Source: Membranipora membranacea (Eukaryota; Bryozoa; Gymnolaemata; Cheilostomatida; Membraniporidae). From it: 64,000 bases of DNA. Positions 25,648 to 38,585 of this stretch are shown piece after piece. Below the pieces are notes generated by a model, which saw only the letters and a program-made list of their open reading frames with translations, made no database searches and had not been told where the DNA came from. A program made the position numbers and the translations under genes. The DNA is taken from the NCBI GenBank assembly GCA_914767715.1, contig OU612066.1, positions 10,919,001 to 10,983,000 of the forward strand. The letters run 5' to 3'. The number at the start of each line of letters is the position of its first letter. The first letter of the stretch is position 1.

Positions 25648-25999
25648 ACATCACAAGTTTCTGACAAAGATTTTTACATGTGAGAAGATGTCCAACCTTT
25701 ATCTGGGTGCTAGATATAATTATGTCTCTTTACTAAAGGGACATCGAGTATACGTTGTTCACCAATATACTTCCCTTAATCGGCGTGACTTGTTTCTGCT
25801 ATATGCCCTGCGTTAGACACTATACCGAGCAGCTACATTGTACGGATGTCTAAGCCCAGCAAGTGGAATTCAGACCACCTCATTACTCTACAATGTGAAT
25901 CACTATATTCAAATTTTTTTCAATAGCTCCACCCAACTCTTTCTCCTGGGATGCTTCAAAGCTGCCTCTCAGTATGCATTTTTGTCTCTGTTGTTGTGA

Positions 26000-26005
26000 A
26001 ATAAA
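26000..26005 (+). terminator. Poly(A) signal of the membrane-protein gene
   Basis: AATAAA about 350 bp after the stop codon, on the gene's strand and before the satellite array. It is the best candidate in the 3' flank. Confidence 0.5.
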
Positions 26006-26286
26006 ACAATATCAAGTTATTTGCCTTGCGCTTCTATCCGGCCTTGTATTGCTGATCATCTAACGCTTAGCACTACTTCCATTTCGAGAAGATATTTAGG
26101 TTTAAAAATTCAGATTTCTTCCATTACAGCTGCAAGGCCAAGATAGCTTCTATATGCAGACGTTATAAAACTGATGAGTGCTATACGAGGATACAATATC
26201 TATTGGGCACAACGTCACAAATTCAAAACGTCACAAAAAACAGTTACTGGCCTACTTTGCCTCTCAGGTCATCCTGCACATTTTTA

Positions 26287-27260
26287 GTTAGCATGATAGG
26301 AAGTATATATTCTGCTTATGAGTTGAGTGCGTAGTTAGGAACCTGGAAATGAACTTTCAAGCAAAACAGAGAGAGGGTAAGATATCAGGTCAAATATTGA
26401 TGATATTTCCTTATCCGGATATCGCGGATTTTCCATAAATTTTGCCAAAATACAAACTTTTATAGTCAGCATGATAGGACATATATATTCTGCTTCTGAG
26501 TTGAGGGTGTAGTTGGGAACCTGGAAATGAGTTTCCAAGCGAATCTGAGAGGGTAAAATTCCTGCTTTAAATTTGACAATTTTGCCCATCCAGACCTGCG
26601 GTTTTCCCATTAATCTTGGCTCAAACCAAATTTTTTTTGTCAGTGTGATATGAAGCTAATATTCCGCCTCTGAGTTTAGGGCGTATAGTTGGGAACCCGG
26701 AAATGAACTTTCAAGCCAATCTGAGAGGGTATGATTTCAGCTCAAATATTGATGTTTTTTCCTTCTCCAGATTTTCTGGATTTTCCAGAATTTCTATAAA
26801 TTTTGGCAAAATACAAAGTCTTATAGTCAGCGTGCTAAGAAGTATATATTCTGTCTCTGAGTTGAGGGCGTAGTCGGAAACTTGGATAATACCTTTCAAG
26901 CAAATATGAGATGGTAAGATTTCGGGTCAAATATTGATGAAGTTTACTTATCTGGATTTTCCGGATTTTCCATGGATTTCTGGAAAATCCAACTTTTTTA
27001 GACAGCGTCTTAGGAAGCATATATTCTGCTTCTGAGTTGAGGGCGCAGTTTGGAACCTGGAAATGTACTTCCAAGCAAATCTGAGAGGATAAGATTTCGG
27101 GTCAAATTTTGATGATTTTTCCTTATCCCGATTTTCCTGATTTCATAGATTTCCATAAATTTTGGCAAAATACAAACATATTTTTAGTCAGCGTGATAGG
27201 AGCATATATTCTGCGTCTGAGTTGAGGGCGGAGTAGGGAACCTGGAAATGTACGTTTTGT
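26287..27260 (+). repeat. Satellite array, about 180-bp unit, 5-6 copies
   Basis: Units start near 26287, 26467, 26639, 26826, 27001 and 27187 (spacing 172-187 bp). Each holds GTCAGCGTGATAGGAAG, a TATATTCTGCTTCTGAGTTG stretch, GGAACCTGGAAATG, AATCTGAGAGGGTAAGAT and a TTATCCGGATTTTCC block. Diverged copies in the opposite orientation lie at 37610-38585 and 53990-54385, and in the same orientation at 62105-62770, with a single part unit at 32755-32875. The short open frames across it are by-products of the repeat. Confidence 0.9.
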
Positions 27261-28287
27261 TTCGGGTCAAATTTTGATGATTTTTCCCTTTTCCGAATTT
27301 GATAATTGTATCCTCTTTTGCTTAGTGGTTGAAAATTGCTAGTGAAATGAAAAAGTTTGTACTTGCTGAGAATTTGCTTGAAATAAGTTTTAATCGTTCT
27401 CACACCTATTACGAATTGCGTCAATCCTGTTTGGGTTGTTGATATTTGCAACTGATTGATTAGAATATTATTTTCGTAGATAAGAGCTGAGAATGACACC
27501 TCTAGACATGTGAAAGTGTCAAACCTGCCAAACATCTGCAGTTCTCTTTGATGACAAAAGTACCACCATAAAAAATCGGTATTATTTAGATTTCTTTGCC
27601 GTATTTACCTGGTGGTGTCAAATTTGTTTGCCCTATTGACAGGTTGTCGGTGTCCTGATATATGCATCAGAGAGATTCATAACAGTATATTTCTGGTTTA
27701 CTATAATTTTCTATCGTATGACATTTTAAAAATTTGTCCTGATTGAACAGTTTAGCTAATGTCTCCATATTCACGTATAGTCAAGTGCGGTCCAACAGAC
27801 CTTATCATTGAAAGTCACATAGTCTTTAGGCAGAGATTAATTTTTTGCTTGAACTGACATGAGTGAACTCTTGAGGGTGTTGAGCCCAGGTAAAAACAAG
27901 CAAACTGCTTGTCTTAAATAACAGATTCGACACCATTTGGAGATAAAGTTGGAAGTTGAAACATAGTTTCTTGTCAGGTTGACCAACAGAAACTTGTATA
28001 AAAAAAAGCACACTGTTATTTCTTGTGTTTTATTATTATATAGTGCTTAAGTGTCAAACATATCAATATAAGCTCATGGAATGCTGATTGTGAAATCAAT
28101 GTATATTCCAATAAATATAAAAATGGAAAATGATGAAGATAAAGCTGCTTATTCTCGACCTATTATGAGAACCCATGAAAACAGTAAATGAAAATTTCAA
28201 AATACGAAGATTAAACTGGCTTAGGAATTACGCCAGACTTTTATAACTGTTGTTTAAGGTTACTCTTCTCTTGTGTCTGTAGCGCTT
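27261..28287. other. Unassigned spacer between satellite and GPCR pseudogene
   Basis: AT-rich sequence with no recognisable gene or repeat. A - strand open stretch over 27188-27535 starts in this spacer and runs into the satellite, and shows no domain. Confidence 0.4.
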
Positions 28288-30261
28288 CTACACATCAGTT
28301 GCTTCTCTTGATCTCATGAAGTAGATACCTACATCAACAAGTGCTGTGCAACAAACTACAACTGTGAGAATCATTTCATTCTTTTTAAAAAGGTACAATT
28401 TTGAGAATAAAACGGAACTTTTTGCGAGAAAAAGTATATAGTAAACTTCTATCGGTGCCCACAATAATATAAAAGACACAAGCAAAAGTACTGTAGTTCC
28501 AATACCTTTAACTTGTTCCATTCTCTTCCTTGCTGAAGAGTTGGAGTAACGCTGGAAATACCACTTCGTTTTGATGGCTTTGAAAGCTACCAGTGATATG
28601 TAACAGTACATAATAAAATTAGCAAGGAATACCAAACCAACGATTATTAATAAGATAGCCCCGATAATTAAAAGAGAGCTGGCTGTTTCAACAGCATTTT
28701 TCTCTGCAAATCTTTCACATAACGCATCAAAGTCGGGATTACTGATATTGGTAACTGCTTGTAAGGCTGATTCATGGGACAAAGAATGGAAGGCGAAACT
28801 GCAAATGAGTGCCATTATCCAAGAAGATGTGATCAGGATCTCAACTGTCTTTCTACGAAGTAGTATACGATGTTTCAGTGGAAAACATTGCAATAAAGTG
28901 ATCCAATGACATCAGGGTTAAGCCAAAAAGGTTGGCTATGGGACTCATCATCAAAAATCTGAAATCACAATAAGATTATTACAATTCGATCAACATCTTA
29001 GACAAATCATTGGGTAAACCTGTTCAAGAACTTTGAACTCTTACAGACATTTGGCTATAGATGCAACAAAAAGTAACTCAGTGATTTTATCATTGATCCG
29101 TTGAATGTTCAACCTGAAATCAAAGAACTTATTAATAACTAATCAATAAACCTCTAAAGTAAAGGAAAATCTTTCTATCCACAGAGCTGTGCACGAACTT
29201 CAAACATTCACAGTCATTCGGCTATGAATGCGAAAGAAAGAATTTGTCAGTCATCGAATCTGTTTTATTAATGCTCTCACTAGAATTTTAAATCTACATC
29301 CTAAAATTTGTACACTAGCTTAATTATATCAACATTGACAGAAATCTTGAAATTTGCATACTTGCTTAATTTTATTAACATTTAAGAGACTGTGATTGTG
29401 ATACTAGCAAAAACTGCATCAGGCTATGAATATACCATATTTGGGCAAGCTATTTGGGGTGCATATATAGCCCTCCCCAACTACTGGCAATCTAAGAATA
29501 ATTGAGGGATTAAATTTCTTGTACTTGATTGGTTTAAAAGTTCACTTCTACTTTAGCAGCACACTAAGATAGCTTGAAAGTTATAGTCAATCAGTCAGAA
29601 ATTCTGGTTATGAGAGGATATATCTCTTTCCAATAATACATGATATAATGTGATTAAACTCACAAGCTTATGATATGGCGGACACAAATAACTCTGTTTA
29701 TGATATGAGTTTCGTCACCTTCATTGGAGGAATGAAGGAGAAGTAATCTTTCATAGATACTTGCTGTGAAGTATCCTGTGCCTGATATTGAGATCAATAT
29801 ACCGCTGACAATGATATTCAATAGAAACCGTTTGTGCGATCTCATAGCTTTTCGTTTTTTCCTGAAAATAAATATTTTATTAATTTCTACACAATGAACA
29901 ATATCTACGTCTGCTTTGAAACAGAAGGGATGATAGTAAGAACTTATACTCATTCATTCAACCACATTCCTATTTAAACTACATTTATAAAATGTTCTAT
30001 ATCCATGTAAATTTGGTGGCATTAGTAAAATGTCTTGTTTACCTAACATAGTAGCTTTTTGAGACTCAGAGTCAATTCTCTATGAACATTTTAGTACTTA
30101 CCTGCCACGGTAAATTGCAGAGCATGCTGATATGTTTAATATTAGCCCAATCACACATCAGCCACGCCAGCATAAAGTTCTGCGCTGATTTTTTTCATCC
30201 TGATATTACTTCTATCGGCAAGTTGATTCGTGATTATTGTAGTATCATTCGATTCTGCCAT
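28288..30261 (-). pseudogene. Rhodopsin-class (class A) GPCR with two frame breaks
   Basis: Three exons on the - strand: 30261-30102, 29861-29664 and 28958-28288, with good splice sites and matching phases. The order of parts is an N-terminus starting MAESNDTTIITNQ, TM1 (CVIGLILNIS), TM2 (SHKRFLLNIIVSGILIS), the TM3 start with Cys (RVICVRH), TM3 end (LMSLDHFIAM, the DRY position), TM4 after HRILLRRKT, TM5, TM6 with LLWAPIEVYY and TM7 with ALVDVGIYFMRS. The frame breaks once between the N-terminus and TM1 (about 30150) and once right after the DRY-like motif (about 28888), where the next block continues in another frame. Both lesions are small indels, so it reads as a recent pseudogene or as sequence error. 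DHF replaces DRY and DVGIY replaces NPxxY, so the parent receptor was already unusual. Confidence 0.7.
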
Positions 30262-31925
30262 AGTGCACGCATATCAGTGCTTTCTAAAAGTCGTACATAG
30301 CAATTTTGCTTGCTTTGAACAAACCATATCTTTAAAAAAAATCTAATGTTATTACATACAATTCTTTGTGGTTGAATGACCAAATAGGGAAGTTATATAC
30401 CCCATTTTCCCGGTAATCCGAAACTGTCTGAAGCCAACAATAGTAGTACATAAACAACATACCAGTAGTAAGAGATTCACCAAATGCTTAGTGTATTTGT
30501 TGCTTCTGCGCATCCAAGTGAAGATTTAGGCTAAACGAGCTGATAGAATCAGGTTAACAGCACCTTAGTGGGCTAACATTTTTTACCTTTTCTGACAGCT
30601 TTGTATTACTGCCAGCATATTCATCAAGCATACATTATTCTACAGTGAGAAGAATTATGTATAAAATAATTTTCTTCTAGAATCAAAGCATTTTTGTGCC
30701 AATCTTAATATTAAACAGTCATCTCAGTGACAAAATCATCTGCAAAACAATATTATTGCTTTCAATAACAAAAATTAGGCATTTTTTTTGAGAGTATAAT
30801 AGCTTTTCAACTTAATTCAGTTTATTGCAGCCATGGAGTGGAAGGGCTACTGCCTGCCCTGTGGTTCAGTTCCAAAGCTTATACCTTGGATTTCTATTGT
30901 TGAGTATGTTGCCGACTGGTGAAGGTTAATTGCATCTTGATACGTATTTTGTGGTGCCAGTGTTGTTTTCTACTTTAAATCATGTCCATCGCAACTGCCA
31001 AATGAATCCACATGCTGGTGTAGAAACTGTAGATGATTGAATTCATTAAATCTTGCAGCTTTAGCAAGGGCTCCAAGACATCTAAATATAAGGCATGCTG
31101 CAAAAAAAATTTCCAAGTTATATAACTGATGGTTCAATTAAAAATGCATATGTATGTATGTATGTATGTGTTTATTTCACAACCAAAATATCATTTTCCA
31201 GTGAAAGAAATGATAAAACTAGGTTGGTTATAGAAAAAAAGTATTTCATGCATTATAATGCCACATGAAAAACTGAAAAAAACTCTTCTTGCGCTTCTCA
31301 GTTCGACACTTCTCAGGATGGTATTTTGATATGACAGGTTTACGAGAGGATGTTTTAAAATTATTGATCTTGATTCTATTAAAAAGAGGATGGCTCGGGT
31401 CCTCAGTAACTACATATTTGAACCCCCTCCCATCCATCTCAAATTAATGAATTTGCCAAAAAAGACAAGTACTAAGGTTTTTAATATTAAAAGAGTACAT
31501 ACAAAACTAACAAATGAAATCAACAAATAATTGGTTGCATGTCAAAGTGATTTTTGAGATGGTGTAAAAATAATTAAACTAATGTTTGGAATGTCCATTA
31601 ATCCGGAGCAACTGTCTGATTTGTGATGTCTCTGTCACACAGCTGTATTGCATAAATTGGATAAAATATTTCTCCAAAATCCGAACCCAAATAACTGGTA
31701 ACAATTTCTAGAGAGCAGAAGTGCGATATATCCTTTCAACAGGAACAGTTGAGGGTGCCTGTTTTTGGTCTGGGGTACCCTCTGAGAAGCTAGAACTCAA
31801 TTCCACACACTAGTTTAGGCGCTTGAACAGAAAAGGAGATCTGGTAAATCAAAAAGGCCTGGAGTACAACAGCTCTTGATTATCTGCATACTTTTGGCAG
31901 CAAGTCCTGGTGTGAGGCTGCAGAG
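30262..31925. other. Unassigned spacer
   Basis: No gene recognised. It holds a (TATG)n microsatellite at about 31147-31169. A short + strand ORF at 30833 has no domain. Confidence 0.4.
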
Positions 31926-32014
31926 ATGACGAAAGATCGGTCTAGATGGAGGGAGCAAGAGATGAATATACTGGCGAAATATTACAGAAGGAATCCTGCA
32001 ACCGAAGTGAAGTG
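31926..32014 (+). pseudogene. Myb/SANT-like exon of a Harbinger accessory protein
   Basis: ATG at 31926 opens MTKDRSRWREQEMNILAKYY followed by Arg-Arg and ends at a strong GTGAGT donor near 32015. The W...E...L...Y pattern is the first half of a trihelix/Myb-SANT domain, as in the DNA-binding partner proteins of Harbinger elements. A decayed Harbinger transposase lies a few kb downstream on the other strand, the usual divergent arrangement. I found no in-frame second helix exon nearby. Confidence 0.45.
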
Positions 32015-32094
32015 AGTGAAGTTTCTTTGCTCTCACAGAAGGGATTGCCATGCACCTATTGTGCCTATAAGTAGCTGGGAGTACTGTGGGTGAA

Positions 32095-32113
32095 GGGGGC
32101 GGGGGGGGGGGGG
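32095..32113 (+). repeat. G-rich tract, potential G-quadruplex
   Basis: GGGGGC followed by 13 G. Similar poly-C or poly-G tracts occur at 16645-16663, 18919-18928, 52971-52981, 55576-55588 and 55613-55622. Confidence 0.7.
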
Positions 32114-32164
32114 TACTGACCTCGCTTTGTTGGTGTGTGTGGCAAATTTCTCAGGGTCAGTCAT

Positions 32165-32625
32165 TCCGGTATATCAAAACTATGAAACAAAGTTTGCGCC
32201 CACTTATGCACGACCCGAGAGATGCCAGGAACACTATCTACACTTACTCTACCACCTTACGCTGTCTCTAACATCGAAATTTTGCGTGTGTAAGGTGGTG
32301 CTAAATTAAATTTGGAGTTGTCCCTCATAGTGAAACAAGAAATTTGTCAAGTCAAGACGCGAAGGGTTTAAATAATGATGTTTTGGTCCCCTTAATTTCA
32401 TTGAAAAGGTCGATATTTATGCCCATTAACATGGATTTTCATCGCAATATATAAAAAATTAATAAGGATGTTTGCGCCCACCTGCGCGCGACCCAGAAAC
32501 ATTATCTGAACTCAGCCTACCACCTTAATATGTCTCTGACTGAAATTTTGCAAGTGTAAGGTGTTGCTAAAATGAAATTGAGTTGTTGAGTTGTCCACCA
32601 TTATGGAAATTGTTCGGTTTCGTCA
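32165..32625 (+). repeat. Two diverged direct repeats, about 310 bp apart
   Basis: AGTTTGCGCCCACTTATGC...TACCACCTTACG...GAAATTTTGCGTGTGTAAGG (from 32190) returns as GTTTGCGCCCACCTGCGC...TACCACCTTAATA...GAAATTTTGCAAGTGTAAGG (from 32468). Both copies end with a GAGTTGTCC motif. There is no coding capacity. Confidence 0.75.
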
Positions 32626-32754
32626 GGGTGTAATAGGTTGAAAGAGTATTTTTATGCCTATGATGCATAATTATATGAAGGAATGACTGAGAAACCTTTA
32701 ACTATATGCATATTGAAATTTTTGAATGGCTAAAAACAATGTCTATGTGTTGTT

Positions 32755-32875
32755 GGTGATCATGGGTTGAGGGCGTACTTGGGAACCTGGATAAGAGCTT
32801 TCAAGCAAATCTGAGAGGGTTAGATTTTTGGCCAAATATTGATAAGTTTTCCTTATCTGGATTTCCCCGATTTTG
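32755..32875 (+). repeat. Single part unit of the 180-bp satellite
   Basis: GTTGAGGGCGTACTTGGGAA, AATCTGAGAGGGTTAGAT and TTATCTGGATTTCCCC match the satellite unit. It lies between the two Myb-like fragments and may have replaced part of that gene. Confidence 0.8.
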
Positions 32876-32980
32876 GAGAGGGAGGTTAACTCCAAAATTG
32901 AGTACATGCAAAAAATGCTAGAGTTTGAGCAGAGAAAGGTAGACCTGCTAGACAAACTGGTCACCCAAATTACCTTATCA
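32876..32980 (+). pseudogene. Coiled-coil C-terminal fragment, probably of the Harbinger Myb-like protein
   Basis: About 34 codons ending in TAA at 32980 encode a charged heptad-like segment, including KIEYMQKMLEFEQRKVDLLD and then KLVTQITLS. Such a coiled coil at the C-terminus is typical of Myb/SANT partner proteins of Harbinger and of related host MADF/SANT proteins. A satellite unit directly precedes it, so the gene is broken. AATAAA follows at about 33058. Confidence 0.4.
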
Positions 32981-33493
32981 TAATTTAAATTGTCAGATAT
33001 ATTAAGTGAGCTGTGTGTAATGTTACATTTTGAGTATCATGAGCTTTCGTTATAAAAAATAAATGTTTTCATTTCAATTGAGAACTATAAAACTCCACTA
33101 CTGTACATAGAATTCATGAGTTTCATCAACATAGAACTTGGAAGCGTTAAACTAAATGGCTCAACAGTTGATTGTGAGTTCCAATGTGAAGCAGGTACAT
33201 GCTGAGCAGCTTTATTAAATCAAGACAAGCAGATCTATCCCATGGCTTGGTCAATAAAAAACCCACAATGCATTGCTAATATACACATCCATTATACTGA
33301 TATTGCACTCATTTTGTTCAGCTATGGTTCACACTTGTGTGAACTTCTGCTGTTCTTAGTACAAATAAATTAATGATAGATCGACAGTGATAATGCACAT
33401 GAAAAATGTATCTTTATCTTATTCCTTACAGAATAGTTCCATTATGACATCCAAAAACTCTGCAAATGCACAAATTGAAGTAGATCAGATTAA

Positions 33494-33997
33494 GTTCTTG
33501 GCTCGTGAGTAAATAAAAGTGTGCAAGTAAGAATTTTTAACATCATCACTGTGAAACAAACGTCGTCATTGACACATATGCCGACAAGTTTAAATCAGCC
33601 AAATATCCTGTAGCTACAGCATCACAGCGTCACTTGGGAACCTAAGCCATGGATAGCTACATAGGATGCTGTGAAGCGCTCAGCTGTGCATCAATCAGAT
33701 CTTGGCAGTCATGCAGGCCAATGCCATGACTTGTGACACAGGATACTGGAATTTAGGCAGAACCAAACAAACAGGCATCACAAGCGCAAGTGTGGGATAC
33801 CAGGTAACAGTGCTAAGCGGTGCCTAACTAAAATATCTGCGAACATGGGATGTTTCAAATGTCGACTGATACTTAAGCTGAGGGAGTTTTAGCTGATTCA
33901 AACCTGTCAGCTTATTTGTCAATGACAGCGTTTGTTTCGCAGTGATGATGTTAAAAATTCTTAATTGCACACTTTTATTTACTCACGAGCCAAGAAC
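33494..33997. mobile_element. 504-bp inverted-repeat element flanked by TTAA
   Basis: Ends GTTCTTGGCTCGTGAGTAAA and its complement continue for about 105 bp with few differences. TTAA lies directly outside both ends (33490-33493 and 33998-34001). No coding capacity. TTAA duplication is the mark of piggyBac- or Kolobok-type mobilisation. Confidence 0.75.
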
Positions 33998-34199
33998 TTA
34001 ATTAACAATTAACAATTAACAATGAATTTGTTGCCATGACAAAAAGTTTACAAAAGTGTGATCATCAGAAACTAGTTAGAAAATAAATTTAAAATCAATA
34101 CAAAAAAAACTAATTCATAATGGCACAAGACAGGCAAAAGCCTACTCCAGGACAGTGTCTTCATCTGAAGCTGCTTTGAAATAAGTTTTGCAAATGGCC

Positions 34200-37100
34200 T
34201 CTCTTTTACCACAGGCAGTGTCAAATCATTAGGTGGCCATTTCTCTAGCTGTATTTTCCCTATCGGACTCGCAGTCCATTTTAAGCATATAATTATGCAG
34301 CACAAGGCATCATCTAATTGTTACACGGCCTTTGTGCCTACTGCGTACATCCAGATGTTTCAGTCTCCTCCAGGTATTCTTCAGACGGCCGTTAGCATGC
34401 TCAACAAGTACCCTGGTAGCACTATGAGCCTGATTGTACCTTTTAACTCTCCTCGGGTTGTTGTTTCTATCCCTGTAAGGTTTCATCATTTATAAAGCTC
34501 TTGCCTGTATGCGCTATCACCTGAATAAGATATGTCAAAAGAATATAATGTTAACAGAAATTTAACACTAAATCAGCTGTGGTTGGCCCCTTATTTGAGC
34601 TACATAAATTGGTCGGTGGTATAGATAAAGTTTAAAATATATACTCTATCGCCAAGAGAAAAAGTTAGCCAATCCGCACAGCCTTGGGACATCTGAATTT
34701 AAAGCTAGCTAAACTTTATATGGACTAAGCTGGCCAAATTTCTTATTCTGGTTAACATGAAGTGACCTTAAACTAGCCAAGGAGTTAGAACTAGCTAACT
34801 CCTTGAACTAGCTAAGCTAAACTTTACCTAACATTAACTCATCTGTGTTTTTGAGTTTTCAACAGATTTTTAGCTAAGGTGACAAGACCAGTAATGAACT
34901 CCTGCTAAAAAATTTGTTGTTGTTGCCAAGCTATTTTTGAACTCACTGGTGCTAGAAGAGAAATATCTGTCTGAGAGTATGCTTGTCTGTTAAAAGCTCA
35001 CCTAATATATGATACTGCTTGGGCAATGCTTCCAGCTTTTCCACAAGGCTGGTCCTCCTCAACACCCTGGCATCATGATAACTGCCTGGTGAGCCAACAG
35101 AGTAATATATAATCTCTTCAGCGCTATTTACCACCAGCATGCAGTTGAAGGAATAATTTGACTTCCTGCTGTAATACGTCTACAATAAAACACGGAATGA
35201 TTATAATAACCATCAGGTGTCGATCACCAAAACAAGAGCTTTACAATTGATATTTACCCCATTTTAATCTATAGGGTAAATTTTTTCCTTGACTGTTTTT
35301 TTATGTTGTGATATTACTTTGAAAAGTACCTACATAACAACACAGCTTGGGTCTGTCTTGTTTGTGGTACTTAATTATCAAAACACTCAATAAAAATTTC
35401 AATACTGCATGAACAGGCCAACACATACTTTGAGATTTGATGCAGTGCAAAAAATACAAAAATAGTCAGAAACAAGATCCTACACATTAAAATTGCCATA
35501 AAGTAAAATCCTTTGGCTTTTTCTCTTGCTGGACAGGAGCCTGTTGTTGCAATAGACTGTATACTTTATCAGGGCCTACTTAGAGGATAATTGCTCTTGA
35601 GTGAATTCCCTACCTCTGAGCAACGAGAAAGTTGGGCATTTTCTGATTTCTGTACCATCAACCAGTCCTATGACTCCAGGAAACCCTATGAAACATTAAG
35701 CTGCAAGTCAATTTCACACATACGATGTTGTGACTGAAATGACGGCACAAGAAATGCAGAAATCAAGACAAGGATACGTTACACAGCATCGTCTTAGACA
35801 TGGCAGCTTAGGCAATTTCCTAGTACAGCATGGAGTATATATTATAACGTGACCGTTAACAGAAGACAACTTTTAAAATTGGATGGAAAGTAGGGTTGTT
35901 ACTAGGCCCCGCATATGGGTCAAATAGAACTGGAATTTCATCTTTACGCTAAAACACATAGGGACAACACTTCCCTCGGTCAGAACAAGCTGTTACCATC
36001 AAATTTGCAGTGTATTAACATAATGATTGCTAATTTATAAGTAATTCTCAATCAGGCCTACTCCAATATGCACACTATGACCTAGTTTGTTAATGATATA
36101 AAAACTCACTTACCATATCTAGTGAAGAATGTGGCCTCTTCAATAGCCATTTCTTCATCTGTTGGCCTCCAAAAGGGCATCAGATATACGGGTAACACAT
36201 TCTCAGACAGTTGAGTGGTTAACGTTGAAACTGCAAAAACATAAAAAGTCAATCTATTGAGAGATGTTAAAGAAATCTGCAACGTCATCAAAGTTCGTGT
36301 GACATAGTTTTCTAGCCACCTGCACAACTGCAGCAAACTGCTGTCTGTATAGGAATATTTTCATAGGCATGAAATCTAATGCATAATGAAAATGACATAG
36401 GGCCTAAGATATGAGGGGGTCAGCGTTGGTACACCATAACATACACATCAATACCCACAAGTAAGCGGATTGGAATAAATCTACACTTGTTATTGGGCAA
36501 TTTATCCAGAACCACATATAAAGGTTTCACAATTCCTCTACTTACTGTGTAGCTATGGAAACCATAGAGTCAACGGTAGAGAAAAAGTGGAGTGCAATTA
36601 TGAGCCGGTGTTCACTTGGCAGAGTGTTAGGGGGCATATACTGATCACTCGGTTCCCTCAACCACTCTTTACCGCTTTCAGTTAGCTTTAAATCACTGAG
36701 GAGAGTATCGAATGCTTCTATAATTATAAAAAAAATGTTAGGCAAGGTTGACATGTTAACCCAGTCACTAACAGTGATATGAATGGTTATGCAGCAATGG
36801 TTCGTGTTTCCGAACTACACGTCAATGGTCAATTGTATAAAAATCAGTATAATGTTTGTTGCATAACAAAACAGAAAGCTCGATAGTGGAATAATAGGAT
36901 AGGTAAGGTATATCTCCTGAATGGTCTGTTGTCTGTGAAGATGTAGCAACAGGAATGTGTGTTCTTTAGGGTGTTTTGGAACTGACTGATAGGACAGCAG
37001 AATTGAGGTGTCCAACCAAGTCAAAGTCAATTGAAATAGCATCAATGTTAGGATTAATAGGAAAGTGAGTAATTAATGTGTGAGAACATATGATGATATA

Positions 37101-37514
37101 TATATATATATATATTCCATTATTATAATAAAACACAGTCAGTGTCAGTAGATTACTGCAGGGTAGAGTAGGGTAGAGTAAAGTAGAAGAAGAACATACC
37201 AGGTAGCTTGATAAAACCTGTACAGTCCCCTAAAAATAATAATACCAGCCACAGTTCAGAAGGACTAGTTTTGTATTGTTGTAGCAGCCTACCTCTTGAG
37301 AGCCTGAAGTGAAGGCACTTTTGAATCTAGACTGACTCCAGTCTGGCAACGATTCATAGAGCTGATCTCTTGTCGGTCTGAAATCTTTGCCACTGTTGCC
37401 AAAGAATGCGTGGTTGATATCAGGAGGCAGTAGAGGTGGGGCATCCATCATCAAAGTCCCAGCTGTCAATGTTGATTGATGCTTGTCTGACTGGCTTGAC
37501 TCCATACTTGCCAT
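34200..37514 (-). pseudogene. Harbinger (PIF) transposase, decayed
   Basis: DDE transposase on the - strand in several exons. 37514-37293: ATG, Ser/Pro-rich start, then DWSQSRFKSAFTSGSQE. 36717-36548: AFDTLLSDL and EHRLIIALHFFSTVDS, the helix region before the core. 36230-36114: STLTTQLSENVLP to FFTRYG. 35696-35614: GFPGVIGLVDGTEIRK with the first catalytic Asp. 35179-35002: NYSFNCML, GSPGSYHDARVLRR with the second Asp. 34520 down: GDSAYRQELYK, then a stop. The rest, TRVLVEHANGRLKNTWRRLK with the Glu block, follows in another frame and meets a stop before CLVLHNYMLKM. The phase between the first two exons could not be reconciled. Length and domain order match HARBI1-like transposases, but the copy is inactive. 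Terminal repeats were not found. Confidence 0.7.
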
Positions 37515-37609
37515 CTTTCACCAAGTGGAATGGGGAAAATATTTGAACCATTCCCATTGGTTAACACCCCAGAGTTATTGGGTTTCCGAGTCAATATTTA
37601 TTAAATTGG

Positions 37610-38585
37610 AACAGGTTGCGCTTTTGCCTACTAACTAAAAAAGTTTGTATTTTGGATAAGCCTGAAAATCTGGATAAGGAAAAACTATCCTCTCAGATTT
37701 GCTTGAAAACTCATTTCCAGGTTCCCGACTACACCCTCAACTCAGAAGCAGACTATCATGCTGACTAAATAAGTTTGTATTTTGACAAAGTTTGGAAAAA
37801 ACCGGAAAAATTCGGATAAGGAAAATATCAATATTTGACCCGAAAACTTACCCTCTCAGATTTGCTGAAAAGTCTTTCCCAGGTTCCCGACTGCGCCCTC
37901 AACTCAGAAGCAGAATATATGCTTACTATCATGCTAACATAAAGAGTTTGTATTTTGCAAAAATTAATAGAAAACCGGAAAATCCGGATAAGGAAAAATT
38001 ATCAATATTTATGACCCGAAATCGTACCCTCTCAGATTTGCTTGAAATTTCATTTCCAGGTTCCTAACTACGCCCCCAACTCAGAAGCAGAATATATGCT
38101 TCCTATCACTTTGACCAAAAAAGTTCGCATTTTGCCAAAAAAATTTGGAAAAACCGGAAATCCGATAAAGGAAAAAATATCAATATTCGACCTGAAATCT
38201 TACCTTCTCAGATATGCTTGAAAGATTATTTCCAGGTTCTCAACTACGCCTTCAGCTCAGAATCAGAATATATGCTTCCTATCACGCTGACTAAAAAAGG
38301 TTAGTATTTTGCCAAAACTTATGGAAAATCCAGAAAATTAGGATAAAAAAAAATCATTAATATTTGACCCTAAATCTTACCCTCAGATTTGCTTGAAAAC
38401 TAATTTTCAGGTCTCCAACTTCGCCCTCAACTCAGAACCAAATAATGCGCTTCCTTTCACGCTGACTAAAAAAGTTTGTATTTTGCCAAAACTTATGGAA
38501 AAACCGGAAAATCCGGAAAACCCGGATAAGTACAAATCATCAATACTTGACCCAAAATCTTACCCTCTCAGACTTGCTTGAAATA
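37610..38585 (-). repeat. Satellite array in inverted orientation, outer end of left palindrome arm
   Basis: Five or so units of the 180-bp satellite, reversed relative to 26287-27260. Each shows CTCAACTCAGAAGCAGAATA, ACCCTCTCAGATTTGCTTGA and CCGGAAAATCCGGATAAGG. It is mirrored by 62105-62770 at the outer end of the right arm. Confidence 0.9.

Noticed and set aside
26335-27535. Several open frames with similar peptides (LNSEAEYM-like) in tandem on the - strand
   Set aside because: They are translations of the 180-bp satellite; the same peptides appear in every copy and in both orientations, with no start, splice or domain logic.
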